NCBI GenBank assembly: GCA_049679965.1
Contig: JBAUGX010000185.1
Location: forward strand, 1-47,684
Origin: 2-12-FULL-65-11 sp049679965
GTDB lineage: Bacteria > Acidobacteriota > Vicinamibacteria > Vicinamibacterales > CAVVIG01
Reading direction: 5' to 3'
DNA length: 47,684 nucleotides
Shown here: positions 33,886 through 43,125 of the stretch, in pieces
Layout of the letters: every line of letters starts with the position of its first letter
Numbering within the stretch: the first letter of the stretch is position 1
Notes under the pieces: generated by a model
What the model saw: only the letters and a program-made list of their open reading frames with translations
Database searches by the model: none
What the model was told of the DNA's origin: nothing
Translations under genes and position numbers: made by a program

Positions 33886-36097
33886 GCGGGTCGATGTCGA
33901 CGATCGTCCGTCTTGCCAGGTCGGATCGACCCGCGATCGCTGACTGCACCGCCTCCCGCATCCGCTTCCGATTTGTACCCTTCACCAGCAGCTGCGCGCG
34001 GTATTCGCCCCGGAGTCGACCGAGAGGCGCCGGCGCGGGGCCCAGGATCTGGAATGCATCCCGACTGCCCTGTCTCAGGCTCTGCGCGATATCCGCAGCA
34101 TCACCCATCGCCCCGGCAAACGTCCGCGACCGGACGACGACATTGACGAGCGAAACGAGCGGCGGATAGCGCATCGCCCGGCGGAACGTCAGCTCGCGCT
34201 CGTAGAAGGATTCGTAGTCCTGCCGGCACGCGAGCTGAATACTGTAGTGTGTGGGGAAGATCGTTTGGATGACGGCCTCGCCGGGCCGCTCGCCTCGTCC
34301 CGCGCGGCCGGCCACTTGCGTCAGCAACTGAAACGTCCGCTCCGAGGCGCGAAAGTCGGCCATCCCGAGCCCAACATCCGCCGAGACGACGCCGACGAAG
34401 GTCACCCGTGGAAAATCGTGGCCCTTCGCGATCATCTGAGTGCCCACCAGCACGTCGATGTCTCCGTCGCGAAACCGTGTGAGCAGTCGACCGAGCGCGC
34501 CCTTATGGCGAACGGCGTCGCGATCGAGGCGCGCGACCCGAGCGCCTGGACAGGCCCGCTTGACCTCGGCTTCGACGCGCTCGGTACCGAAGCCGGCCTG
34601 CTCGAGATACGGCCCGGCGCACGAGGGACACGCTGCGGGCACGCGAACCGAGTAGTTGCAGTAGTGGCAGCGCCCGCGCCGGGCTGCCCCCTCGCCGTGG
34701 ACGACGAGCGACACGCTGCAATTCGGGCACTCGAGTGTGCCGCTGCACTGGCGGCAGAACACGGACGTCGCAAATCCTCTCCGGTTGAGCAGGACGAGCG
34801 ACTGTTCGCCACGCTCCAGCCGGGCCGCGACCGCACCGATCAGGGCCCGACTGAGCACCACGTCCGGCCCAACGTCCGCATACTCCTCGCGCATGTCGAC
34901 GACGCTCACGGCGGCAAGCGGGCGCTCGAGCACGCGGCGCTCGAGCACGACTCGCTCGTACCGGCCAGCGCGCGCGTTGTAGCTGGACTCCAGAGACGGC
35001 GTGGCCGAGCCGAGAACGACCAGCGCGCCTGCGCGCTGCCCCCGCACGATCGCGACATCCCGACCGTTGTATCGCGGGCTCTCCTCCTGCTTGTACGACG
35101 CGTCGTGCTCCTCGTCCACGACGATCAGGCCCACGTCGGGGAGCGGCGCAAACACCGCTGACCGCGTGCCGACGACCACATCGATCTCGCCGCGTCGAAT
35201 CTGCTGCCACTGGTCGTGGCGCTCGCCGTCGGACAATCCGCTGTGCTGAATCGCCACACGCTCACCGAAGACGTGCCGGAAGATCCACCAGATAGCCGGC
35301 GTCAGTGCGATTTCCGGCACCAGCATCAGCACGCGGCGGCCCGCGTCGCGTACTGCGTTCGCCAGGCGCACGTAGACTTCGGTTTTGCCGCTGCCGGTCA
35401 CGCCTTGCAGGAGCGCCACACGGAACTCGCCCGCCGCGGCCAGACGCGACAATCGATCGAGCGCGCGCACCTGCTCATCTGTCAGCGGCCGATTGGGATC
35501 GTCCGGCGGCCGGCCCGAGGGAGCCGTCAAGAACGGATCGCGATCCACACGCTCCCGCCGCAGACTCACTAAGTGCTTGCGGGCGAGCCGCCCGACCAGA
35601 TCTGCGCCGATGCCTCGTGCAGCCAGCACCGGCGTGGGTAAGCCCGCGGGCGCACCCGCCAGGAGTGCCATCGCTTCACGCTGCCTGGGCGTCAGTGCGG
35701 CACCGCCGGCCAGCGCCTCGATGCCGGCAGCGGTGGCCGCCGCCATTCGCACCGTCTTGTGCGCGTCGGCGCGAGTGCCGCGTGCCTTCGGAGGGAGGAC
35801 GGCGGCAATCGTCTCGCCAGGGCCGGCTCCGTAGTACTCGGCTGTCCACTGCGCGAGTTCCAGGACGTCGACCGGAATGAACGCGTCGTGATCGAGCACC
35901 TGGCGAACGAGCTTGAGATCTGGCCCCGAAAGGTCAGCAGCCGCCGGGAGGCCGACGACAACGCCGGTGACGGTTCGAGAGCCGAGTGGCACGACGACGC
36001 GCGCGCCAACGGCCGGGCTAGGCATCCCGTCGGGAACGCGATACGTCAGGAGATCAAGCTGGGGGACTGGAACAGCGACGCTTATCAACAAAGTCAA
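33872..36097 (-). CDS. priA: Primosomal protein N' (replication restart helicase PriA)
   Basis: 741 aa. 3'-5' DNA helicase that reloads the replisome at stalled forks. N-terminal 3'BD domain (VAVPVPQLDLLTYRVPD), Walker A GVTGSGKTEVY, DEEH box, and the eight-Cys zinc module (CRQCSGTLECPNC, then CHYCNY and CPSCAG). TVTGVVVGLP and PRYNGRDVA are typical. No ATG fits; the start is a TTG at 36097 or 36091, and the first lies at the edge of an AT-rich repeat. Follows udg across the repeat. Confidence 0.96.
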   Translation of the reverse strand: MTLLISVAVPVPQLDLLTYRVPDGMPSPAVGARVVVPLGSRTVTGVVVGLPAAADLSGPDLKLVRQVLDHDAFIPVDVLELAQWTAEYYGAGPGETIAAVLPPKARGTRADAHKTVRMAAATAAGIEALAGGAALTPRQREAMALLAGAPAGLPTPVLAARGIGADLVGRLARKHLVSLRRERVDRDPFLTAPSGRPPDDPNRPLTDEQVRALDRLSRLAAAGEFRVALLQGVTGSGKTEVYVRLANAVRDAGRRVLMLVPEIALTPAIWWIFRHVFGERVAIQHSGLSDGERHDQWQQIRRGEIDVVVGTRSAVFAPLPDVGLIVVDEEHDASYKQEESPRYNGRDVAIVRGQRAGALVVLGSATPSLESSYNARAGRYERVVLERRVLERPLAAVSVVDMREEYADVGPDVVLSRALIGAVAARLERGEQSLVLLNRRGFATSVFCRQCSGTLECPNCSVSLVVHGEGAARRGRCHYCNYSVRVPAACPSCAGPYLEQAGFGTERVEAEVKRACPGARVARLDRDAVRHKGALGRLLTRFRDGDIDVLVGTQMIAKGHDFPRVTFVGVVSADVGLGMADFRASERTFQLLTQVAGRAGRGERPGEAVIQTIFPTHYSIQLACRQDYESFYERELTFRRAMRYPPLVSLVNVVVRSRTFAGAMGDAADIAQSLRQGSRDAFQILGPAPAPLGRLRGEYRAQLLVKGTNRKRMREAVQSAIAGRSDLARRTIVDIDPLNVL

Positions 36098-36173
36098 AAC
36101 TTAGAAGTTACAACTTAAAAGGACTGAGTCCTATTCTCGCCACTTTCAAGTTCTAAGTTTTCACTTTTCAGTT
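36096..36173. repeat. Family D AT-rich inverted repeat between udg and priA
   Basis: AAAACTTAGAAGTT (36096-36109) is matched inversely by CAAGTTCTAAGTTTT (36147-36161); a perfect GGACTGAGTCC lies between (36121-36131). The TTG start of priA and the TGA of udg both fall within the element. Confidence 0.7.
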
Positions 36174-36850
36174 AGGAGTCTTTTGACAAGCTTCATGTCT
36201 TCCCACACCTCGCGCTTCGACGAGGGATTGCGCAACAGGTAGGCCGGATGGAAGGTGGGCACGAGCTTGGAGCCGCGATACTCGAACACGCGGCCACGCA
36301 GCTTGGAGATCGGCTCGAGCGTCTTCAGCAGCGTCTGAGCGCCGAACTTGCCGAGCGCGACGATGACCTTCGGCTTGATGATGTCGATCTGCTGGAAGAG
36401 AAATGGCTCGCAGGTCTCGATTTCGTCTGGCTCCGGATTGCGGTTCTCGGGCGGCCGGCACTTGATCACGTTCGCGATATAGACATCGTCGCGCTTGAGG
36501 CCGATCGCCTCGATAATCTTGGTCAGGAGCTGTCCGGCGCGGCCGATGAACGGAATGCCCTGTACGTCTTCATCGTGGCCCGGAGCCTCGCCGACGAACA
36601 TGAGTTCTGCGGTCGGACTACCGACACCGAACACGATCTGGGTCCGGCCGAGGCCATGCAACTTGCATCGGGTGCAGTCGCCGATCTCGGCCCTGACGGC
36701 CGCCAGGCCTTCGACAGGCGATCGCGCGACGCCGGGGGCGGGAGCCTCCCCTTCGTCGGACCGCCGACGCCAGGCGGAATCGCGGCTCACGCCGGCGACA
36801 CCCAGCTCGGACGCGAATGTGAGATGTTCGGCGAGTTGATCGCGATTCAT
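36161..36850 (-). CDS. udg: Type-4 (Fe-S) uracil-DNA glycosylase
   Basis: 229 aa. Removes uracil from DNA. Four Fe-S Cys at 59, 62, 131 and 147 (DCTRCKLH, CRPPENRNPEPDE, ETCEPF). Motif GEAPGHDEDVQGIPFIGRAG and C-terminal FHPAYLLRNP are the family catalytic segments. The last residues (LTEK) and TGA are encoded by the AT-rich repeat. Between coaBC and this gene lies a REPIN-like element; ATG start. Confidence 0.95.
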   Translation of the reverse strand: MNRDQLAEHLTFASELGVAGVSRDSAWRRRSDEGEAPAPGVARSPVEGLAAVRAEIGDCTRCKLHGLGRTQIVFGVGSPTAELMFVGEAPGHDEDVQGIPFIGRAGQLLTKIIEAIGLKRDDVYIANVIKCRPPENRNPEPDEIETCEPFLFQQIDIIKPKVIVALGKFGAQTLLKTLEPISKLRGRVFEYRGSKLVPTFHPAYLLRNPSSKREVWEDMKLVKRLLTEK

Positions 36851-36854
36851 GACT

Positions 36855-36960
36855 AACCGTTAGGTCCGGCTAGGTCCGGCTAAAGCCGGACCCCACGTAC
36901 GACAAATGGGGTTACGACCAACATCATTCGTGGCGTCCGGCTTCAGCCGGACTAACGGTT
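36855..36960. repeat. Family A REPIN-like element between coaBC and udg
   Basis: Forward palindrome GGTCCGGCTAAAGCCGGACC with tail CCACG (36873-36897), reverse palindrome GTCCGGCTTCAGCCGGAC (36935-36952) with tail CGTGGC, and outer inverted repeats AACCGTTAG (36855) and CTAACGGTT (36952-36960). The TAGGTCCGGC block is duplicated (36861-36880). Its right part is translated as the CoaBC C-terminus. Confidence 0.85.
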
Positions 36961-38156
36961 GGACGGCCGGCCAGCAGCTTTTCCACGCGGTCGAGGATCG
37001 CTGAGGCCGCCTGCTTCTTGCTCTGCAGGGGCAGCGTCTCGGCGCCTTCGGACCCAACGATCGTGACGGCGTTGGTGTCGACGTCGAAGCCGGCGTCGGC
37101 GCGCGAGACGTCGTTGGCGACAATCAGATCGACGTGCTTCTGCTCCCGCTTGGCCGCCGCACGCCGCACGACATCTTCGGTCTCGGCCGCGAATCCCACG
37201 AGCAGCGGGCCGCCGCCCCTGGTGAGGCGCCGCCGGCCAAGCTCGGCGAGGATGTCCGGTGTTTTCTTTAAGACAACGGTCAACGACTCATCGTCCTTGT
37301 GCATCTTCTGAGGCCGACGCTCGGCCGGCGCGTAGTCGGCCACGGCGGCTGCCATGATCACGACGTGCTGCTCGTCGGACATGGCGAGCACTGTTCGATG
37401 CATATCGGCCGCCGACCGCACGCGAACCACGTCGGCGACGGGAGGCAACTCCACGGCCGTCGGGCCGGCCACGAGTGTGACCCTCGCGCCGCGTCGAGCC
37501 GCCTCGCCCGCAATCGCAAATCCCATGCGGCCGCTCGATCGGTTGCCGATGTAGCGGACGGGATCCAGGTCTTCAAACGTCGGGCCCGCGGTCACGAGTA
37601 CACGCTGACCGCGCAGCGGACCTTCCGGGCGCAGCATCGCTTCGGCCGCTGCGACGATTTCGTCGGGCTCGGCAAGTCGCCCCTTGCCGAGCCACCCGCA
37701 GGCCAGGTAGCCCTCGCCCGGCTCGACGAACCGGACGCCGCGCGAGACCAGCGTGTCGAGATTGCGCCGCACCGCCTCGTTGGCGAACATCTGTGTATTC
37801 ATGGAGGGCGCCACGAGCACCGGCGCCCGCGTGGCAATGAAGAGCGTCGACAGGGCATCGTCGGCGATGCCGTTGGCGATCTTGCCGATCACGTTCGCAG
37901 TGGCTGGGGCGATGAGCAGGAGGTCGATGGAAGACGCGACGCTGATGTGCTCGATGTCGGCGTTGACGCCCGGATCGAATTGGCTGGTGATGACGCGCCG
38001 GCGCGTGATCGCCTCGAACGTGAGGGGCCCGACGAACCTGGCCGCCGACCGGGTCATGACGGCAAGAACATCGTGGCCGCGCTTCTGAAGCCCGCGCGCC
38101 ACCTCGACCGCCTTATAGGCGCCAATCCCGCCGCTGACTCCGAGCGCGATGAGCAT
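36924..38156 (-). CDS. coaBC: Bifunctional CoaBC (phosphopantothenoylcysteine decarboxylase/synthetase)
   Basis: 410 aa. Couples cysteine to phosphopantothenate (CoaB) and decarboxylates it (CoaC), two steps of CoA synthesis. CoaC half: GVSGGIGAYKA, active His in EHISVASS, IAPATANVIGKIANG, and Cys in YLACGWLG. CoaB half: VTAGPTFEDLDPVRYIGNRS and NDVS. The last 12 residues (VSPAEAGRHE and before) are encoded by the repeat element, which also provides the TGA. It abuts gmk with no gap. Confidence 0.97.
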   Translation of the reverse strand: MLIALGVSGGIGAYKAVEVARGLQKRGHDVLAVMTRSAARFVGPLTFEAITRRRVITSQFDPGVNADIEHISVASSIDLLLIAPATANVIGKIANGIADDALSTLFIATRAPVLVAPSMNTQMFANEAVRRNLDTLVSRGVRFVEPGEGYLACGWLGKGRLAEPDEIVAAAEAMLRPEGPLRGQRVLVTAGPTFEDLDPVRYIGNRSSGRMGFAIAGEAARRGARVTLVAGPTAVELPPVADVVRVRSAADMHRTVLAMSDEQHVVIMAAAVADYAPAERRPQKMHKDDESLTVVLKKTPDILAELGRRRLTRGGGPLLVGFAAETEDVVRRAAAKREQKHVDLIVANDVSRADAGFDVDTNAVTIVGSEGAETLPLQSKKQAASAILDRVEKLLAGRPTVSPAEAGRHE

Positions 38157-38777
38157 CTAGGTGAATGTCCTCACTATCTTTTCGGCCTCGCCGCGCATTC
38201 GCGCCAGCCGGGCCCGCTGGGCCAGGATAATGCTGCGCAGCCCATCGACCGTTGCGACCAGCTCGTCGTTGATCACCACGTAGTCGTATTCCACATAGGA
38301 CACGACCTCCTGCCTGGCTATTCGCAGACGCTCGCGGATGGCCGATTCGCTGTCCTGGCTTCGGCCCCGCAGCCGCTGCTCGAGCACTTCCAGGGAAGGC
38401 GGCATGACAAAGATCGCCGTCGTCTCCATGCCACGATGCCGGACCGTGCGGGCCCCCTGCACGTCAATCACGAGCACGACGTCGCGGACCGATTCGAGCA
38501 GAAGCTCGGTATCGGCGACCGAGGTGCCGTAGAGGTTGCCGAACACGTCGGCCCACTCGAGGAACTCCCCCCGAGCCACCATCGCCTCAAACCGCGCGCG
38601 CGTCACGAAATTATAGTCGACGCCATCGGTTTCGCCCGTGCGCGCGGCCCGTGAGGTGTACGAACGCGAGATCGTCAGCCCCGCCATCTGCCCAACCAGC
38701 CGTTCGACGAGCGTCGTCTTCCCGGTGCCCGACGGCGCCGAGACCACGAACAGCAGACCGCGCGGTCTATTCGACAT
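38157..38777 (-). CDS. gmk: Guanylate kinase
   Basis: 206 aa. Converts GMP to GDP with ATP. P-loop SAPSGTGKTTL, GMP-binding SRSYTSRAARTGE and DYNFVTR, then FLEWADVFGNLYG. The usual gmk-rpoZ-coaBC order lacks rpoZ here because gmk stops directly before the coaBC start. Overlaps yicC by 11 nt. Confidence 0.97.
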   Translation of the reverse strand: MSNRPRGLLFVVSAPSGTGKTTLVERLVGQMAGLTISRSYTSRAARTGETDGVDYNFVTRARFEAMVARGEFLEWADVFGNLYGTSVADTELLLESVRDVVLVIDVQGARTVRHRGMETTAIFVMPPSLEVLEQRLRGRSQDSESAIRERLRIARQEVVSYVEYDYVVINDELVATVDGLRSIILAQRARLARMRGEAEKIVRTFT

Positions 38778-39660
38778 TCTGCACCTGCTCCCGCATCTTC
38801 TCGAGCTCGGCCTTCGCCGCGATGATGAGCTCGGACACGCCGAGGCCGTCGGCCTTCGAGCCCATCGTGTTCACCTCGCGGTTCATTTCCTGGAGCAGAA
38901 AGTCGAGCTTGCGTCCGCAGGGCTCCGCGCTGTCGGCGAGCGCCGCCCAGTGCCGCACGTGGGCGCGAAACCGCGAGACTTCCTCGCTGATATCCGAACG
39001 CGCGGCGAGGCGCACAATCTCCTGGGCCACGGCGGTTTCATCGACCGACAGATCGGCGCGGAGCTCGCGGACGCGTTCGGCGAGACGCCGCTCGACGGCG
39101 CCGCGCCCCTCATCGGCCGCGGCGGCAATCCGCTCCACAAGATCGGCGACCACGGTACGACGTCCGTCGAGGTCGGCCCGCAGATCGTCCCCTTCCCGCG
39201 ATCGCATCCCGTCCAATGCGACGAGCGCCTGTTCGATCGCATCGCGCGCGCGGGCCGCTATCTCGAGCACCACCGCTTCGTCGGTTTCCGTGTGCCGCTC
39301 GCGGATCGTCAGCGCTTGCGGCAGACGCAACAGATCTCCAGGCGTCAGCGCGCCCGCCACCAGCCCGCGTGCCCGCGCCTGGTCGAGCGCCGCCTCGAGC
39401 GCCCGCCCGAACTCGGCGTTGAATTCCACCTCGACGCCGGGCGCCTGCCGCAGCTGCAGCGAAAGACTCACTTCGAGCCGCCCGCGCGCGACGTGTCGCG
39501 CCGCCAGCACCCGTACGTCGCTTTCGATCGCCGCGAGCGACTGCGGCATGCGGAGCTGCAGATCCAGATGGCGGTGGTTCAAGGCCCGAATCGTCACCGT
39601 CACTGTGGCCCGGTCGTCCTCAACAGCCACTGACGAGAAGCCCGTCATGGACTTGATCAC
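38767..39660 (-). CDS. yicC: YicC-family endoribonuclease
   Basis: 297 aa. The GTG start (39660) gives MIKSMTGFSS, the standard N-terminus. The C-terminal DUF1732 block HVRHWAALADS, then GRKLDFLLQEMNREVNTMGSK, is well conserved. YicC members are Mg-dependent RNases. Overlaps the msbA-like stop (GTGA) and precedes gmk, the usual order. Confidence 0.95.
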   Translation of the reverse strand: MIKSMTGFSSVAVEDDRATVTVTIRALNHRHLDLQLRMPQSLAAIESDVRVLAARHVARGRLEVSLSLQLRQAPGVEVEFNAEFGRALEAALDQARARGLVAGALTPGDLLRLPQALTIRERHTETDEAVVLEIAARARDAIEQALVALDGMRSREGDDLRADLDGRRTVVADLVERIAAAADEGRGAVERRLAERVRELRADLSVDETAVAQEIVRLAARSDISEEVSRFRAHVRHWAALADSAEPCGRKLDFLLQEMNREVNTMGSKADGLGVSELIIAAKAELEKMREQVQNVE

Positions 39661-41411
39661 GACGGCACCAATCGTCCGTCGGCGGGACGGCTCTCGAGCA
39701 GCTGGGCCTCGTACAGCGCCGCATAGGTACCGCCGGCGCGTGCGACCAGCTCGTCGTGGCGGCCCACTTCCACAATCCGCCCCCCCTCGAGCACGATGAT
39801 CGCATTGGCCCGGCGGATCGTCGACATGCGATGCGCGATGACGAACGACGTCCGGTTCCGCATCAAATTGGCCAGGGCCTCCTGAACCAGCAGCTCGGAC
39901 TCCGTGTCCAGGGCCGAGGTCGCCTCGTCGAGCACCAGGATCGGGGCGTCCTTCAGCAGCGCCCGGGCGATAGCCAGACGCTGGCGCTGCCCGCCGGACA
40001 GCCGCTGGCCGCGCTCCCCGATCATTGTCTGGTAGCCGTTCGGCAGCGCGACGATGAAATCGTGCGCGTTGGCGACGCGCGCCGCCGCCTCGACTTGGGC
40101 AGGCGTGGCCTGAAGGGAGCCATACGCAATGTTACGGGCGATCGTGTCGTCAAACAGCACTGTCTCTTGTGTCACAAAGCCGATCTGGCGGCGGAGCGAG
40201 GCAAGCGTCACCCGCCGGATGTCGATTCCGTCGATGAGAATCGCGCCGGCGCTCACATCGTAGAAACGCGGTAGCAGGTTGACGAGCGTCGTCTTCCCGG
40301 CTCCGCTTCGGCCGACAATCGCCACCATCTCACCGGCGCCGACGGCGAATGACACACCGGTCAGGATCCGGCCGGACGCCGCATCGTACCCGAAACCCAC
40401 GTCGCAGAACTCAATGGTGCGTCGCAGGGGCGCCAAGACCGGCGCGCCGGGCTCTTCGCGCACCTCGGTGTGCGTGTCGAGCATCCCGAAGATCCTCTCG
40501 GACGCGGCGATCGCCTGCTGGACGCTCGCATTGACGCGGCTCAGCTTCTTGGCCGGGCCGTACATGAGGAACAGCGTGCCGATGAACAGCGCGAACTCGC
40601 CGGGGGTCAACCGGCCCAGCGCGATTTGCCGGCTGCCGTACCAGAGCGCCGCCGCGACACCGACGCCGCCGACCAGTTCCATGAACGGCGGCAGGCTGGA
40701 CAGCGCCGCGGTGACCTTCATGTTGGTGCGAAACAAATGGTAGGCGGCCCGGGCGAACTTGTCGGCCTCGTGCGCTTCGGCGCCAAACGCCTTCACGATC
40801 CGATGCCCGGTAAGCGCCTCCGCGGTGATGTGCGACATCTGCTCGGTGGCTTCCTGACTGCGCCTTGTCGTCTGCCGCACGCGGCTGCCGAGTCTCATCA
40901 GGGGGTACACGATGAGCGGCGCGGTGGTCAGGCAGACGATCGTCAGCCGCGCATCGTAGTAAAAGAGAAGCGCCGTGTATCCAACGAGCGCGAGGGATTC
41001 ACGTGCCAAATCGCCTACTGTCTCGGAGACCGTCTGCTGCACTTGGCCGACGTCGCTCGTAATCCGGGACATCAGTTGGCCCGTGGTCCGCTGAGAGAAG
41101 AAACCGGCCGACTGGCCGAGGATGTGACGATAGAGGGCGTTGCGCACGTCCATCACGACGCGCTGGCCGACGTCAGCCATCAAGTAGGATGACGCGTAGG
41201 AGCCGGCCCCTTTGAGGAAGTACAGACCGATGATGGCCCAGGCGGTGGCCGCCAGTCCCTGGCGGCTCGGCAACACGCTGTCGAAGATAGGCCGGATGAG
41301 CGCGGCAAGACCCGCCGATCCGACCGCGTACACCAGCATCCCGCACACGGCCACCATCAAGCGGCCTCTGTACGGCGCGGCATAGCGGAACAGCCGTTCG
41401 AGCGGATGCAT
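39657..41411 (-). CDS. MsbA-like lipid ABC exporter
   Basis: 584 aa from ATG 41411; an in-frame codon further upstream is unlikely because it lies inside the glycosyltransferase gene. Six-helix exporter domain (about 10-310), then ATPase: Walker A VGRSGAGKTTLV, Q-loop FVTQETVLFD, signature LSGGQRQRLAIARAL, Walker B LVLDEATSALD, H-loop IAHR. MsbA-type half transporters flip lipid A or O-antigen precursors. The sugar genes upstream support an envelope role. TGATG overlap with the glycosyltransferase. Confidence 0.92.
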   Translation of the reverse strand: MHPLERLFRYAAPYRGRLMVAVCGMLVYAVGSAGLAALIRPIFDSVLPSRQGLAATAWAIIGLYFLKGAGSYASSYLMADVGQRVVMDVRNALYRHILGQSAGFFSQRTTGQLMSRITSDVGQVQQTVSETVGDLARESLALVGYTALLFYYDARLTIVCLTTAPLIVYPLMRLGSRVRQTTRRSQEATEQMSHITAEALTGHRIVKAFGAEAHEADKFARAAYHLFRTNMKVTAALSSLPPFMELVGGVGVAAALWYGSRQIALGRLTPGEFALFIGTLFLMYGPAKKLSRVNASVQQAIAASERIFGMLDTHTEVREEPGAPVLAPLRRTIEFCDVGFGYDAASGRILTGVSFAVGAGEMVAIVGRSGAGKTTLVNLLPRFYDVSAGAILIDGIDIRRVTLASLRRQIGFVTQETVLFDDTIARNIAYGSLQATPAQVEAAARVANAHDFIVALPNGYQTMIGERGQRLSGGQRQRLAIARALLKDAPILVLDEATSALDTESELLVQEALANLMRNRTSFVIAHRMSTIRRANAIIVLEGGRIVEVGRHDELVARAGGTYAALYEAQLLESRPADGRLVPS

Positions 41412-42124
41412 CACTCGGTGAACCGGTACTTCACGAGCGTCCAGACGGCGACCAGGCCGTCCTTCCACGTGATCTTCTTTCCTTCGTCGTACCCACGGCC
41501 GTTGTAGGTGATCGGTATCTCGTAGACCCTGAAGCCGCGTTTGAAGATCTTGGCCGTGAGCTCGGGCTCGATCTCGAAGCGATTGGACTTCAGGACCATC
41601 GACCGGAGCACCCCGATCCGCATCGCCTTGTAGCAGGTTTCAAGATCGGTCAGGGTCGTGTTGTACAACACGTTGGCCAGCAGATTGATGACCCAGTTGC
41701 CGACGTAGTGGGTAAACAGGAAGACCCGATGACGGCCGATGAAGCGGGATCCATAGACGACATCCGCCTGGCCCGCGCAGATCAGATCGATGAGATCGGG
41801 ATACTCTTCCGGCGAGTACTCCAGGTCGGCATCCTGGATGATCACCACGTCGCCCGTCACCTTGGCGAACCCGGCGCGCAGGGCCGCGCCCTTCCCCTGG
41901 TTCTGGGGCTGGAGCACCAGAGTGAACGCCAGCTCCCGATCGAGCGTCGCCAGGATGTCTCGGGTTCCGTCGGTCGAGCCGTCATCGACCACCACGAGCT
42001 CGATGCGGAGCGGCACGGCGAGCACGCGCCGAACGACCGCTTCGATGGTATCGCGCTCGTTGTACGCGGCCATCACGACCGAGACCAGCGGATCGACAAT
42101 CGCCGTGCTGGGACGGCCGCGCAT
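41411..42124 (-). CDS. GT2-family glycosyltransferase (DPM1-like)
   Basis: 237 aa. GT-A fold: VVMAAYNERDTIEAVV, VVDDGSTDGT, GKGAALRAGF, metal motif QDADLEYSPE, YGSRF, and FEIEPELTAKIFKRG with EIPITYNGRGYDEGKKI. Close to dolichol/undecaprenyl-phosphate mannose or glucose synthases but without the C-terminal membrane helices. ATG 42124 overlaps the galE stop as TGATG; a GTG one codon earlier also fits. Confidence 0.92.
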   Translation of the reverse strand: MRGRPSTAIVDPLVSVVMAAYNERDTIEAVVRRVLAVPLRIELVVVDDGSTDGTRDILATLDRELAFTLVLQPQNQGKGAALRAGFAKVTGDVVIIQDADLEYSPEEYPDLIDLICAGQADVVYGSRFIGRHRVFLFTHYVGNWVINLLANVLYNTTLTDLETCYKAMRIGVLRSMVLKSNRFEIEPELTAKIFKRGFRVYEIPITYNGRGYDEGKKITWKDGLVAVWTLVKYRFTE

Positions 42125-43125
42125 CACACCTGCTCGTACCCGTGCGGATGAGCACGATGCCAGTTCCAGGCCGTCGAGACGATCGAGTCGATGTCCGAGA
42201 ACCGCGGCATCCAGCCAAGCTCGGCGCGCGCCAGGCCTGGCGCGGCATACAGGGCCGCTGGATCACCGGGCCGCCTCGGGCCGAGCGTCCACGGCAGGGC
42301 CCGTCCGGTCACCCGCTCGACGCTCGCCATGACCTCTCGCACGGAATGCGGACGACCCCTGCCAAGGTTATAGGCGTCCGACGCGTGTCCCCGCACCATG
42401 GCCTCGAGCGCCCGCACGTGGGCATCGGCCAGATCGGACACGTGGACGTAGTCGCGCAGGCAGGTGCCATCTGGCGTGGGGTAGTCGTCGCCAAACACCT
42501 GCAGGCTGGGGCCCCCTGCCGTCGCGCCGATCGCACGCGGAATGAGATGGATCTCAGGTTGATGATCTTCGCCGAGCTCTCCCTCCGGGTCTGCGCCGGC
42601 CGCGTTGAAGTACCGCAAGGCAACCGATTGCAGCCCGTGCGCACGCCGAAAATGCGGCAGCGCCCGTTCGACGGCGAGCTTGGTCTCCCCGTAGCTGTTA
42701 ATCGGCCGCTGGGAATGCGCTTCGGTGATTGGCGTTTCGACCGGCTCGCCGTAGGTGGCGCAGGTCGATGACAGCACGAAGTAGCCAACCGATTCGGCGA
42801 CCATTGCCTCCAGCACACCGAGCGCGCCAACCACGTTGTTGCGATAGTAGCGCCCGGGATCGCGCACGGATTCCCCGACGTCAAGAAACGCCGCGAAATG
42901 CATGACGGCGAAGATCTGGTGGCGCCTGAGAGCCTGTCGCACCGTTGCCACATCGGCGATGTCGCCTTCAACCAGCGGTCCGTATCGGACCGCAGCTCGA
43001 TGGCCTGCGCTGAGGTTGTCGTAAACCACCACCTGGTAGCCGGCGCGGCCGAGCGCCTTGGCTGCATGGCTGCCGATATAGCCGGCACCGCCGGTGACCA
43101 GTACCGCTCGAGGCTCAGCGGCCAA
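42124..43125 (-). CDS. galE: UDP-glucose 4-epimerase
   Basis: 333 aa from TTG 43125. SDR fold: VTGGAGYIGSHAAKAL, catalytic SSTCATYGEP Ser/Thr and YGETK Tyr-Lys, and RYFNAAGADPEGELGE with DYVHVSDLADAH, typical of GalE. No ATG lies at the right place; the TTG is inside the last codons of the upstream UDP-glucose dehydrogenase, 11-nt overlap. A longer TTG start at 43188 is possible. Interconverts UDP-glucose and UDP-galactose for envelope sugars. Confidence 0.92.
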   Translation of the reverse strand: MAAEPRAVLVTGGAGYIGSHAAKALGRAGYQVVVYDNLSAGHRAAVRYGPLVEGDIADVATVRQALRRHQIFAVMHFAAFLDVGESVRDPGRYYRNNVVGALGVLEAMVAESVGYFVLSSTCATYGEPVETPITEAHSQRPINSYGETKLAVERALPHFRRAHGLQSVALRYFNAAGADPEGELGEDHQPEIHLIPRAIGATAGGPSLQVFGDDYPTPDGTCLRDYVHVSDLADAHVRALEAMVRGHASDAYNLGRGRPHSVREVMASVERVTGRALPWTLGPRRPGDPAALYAAPGLARAELGWMPRFSDIDSIVSTAWNWHRAHPHGYEQV

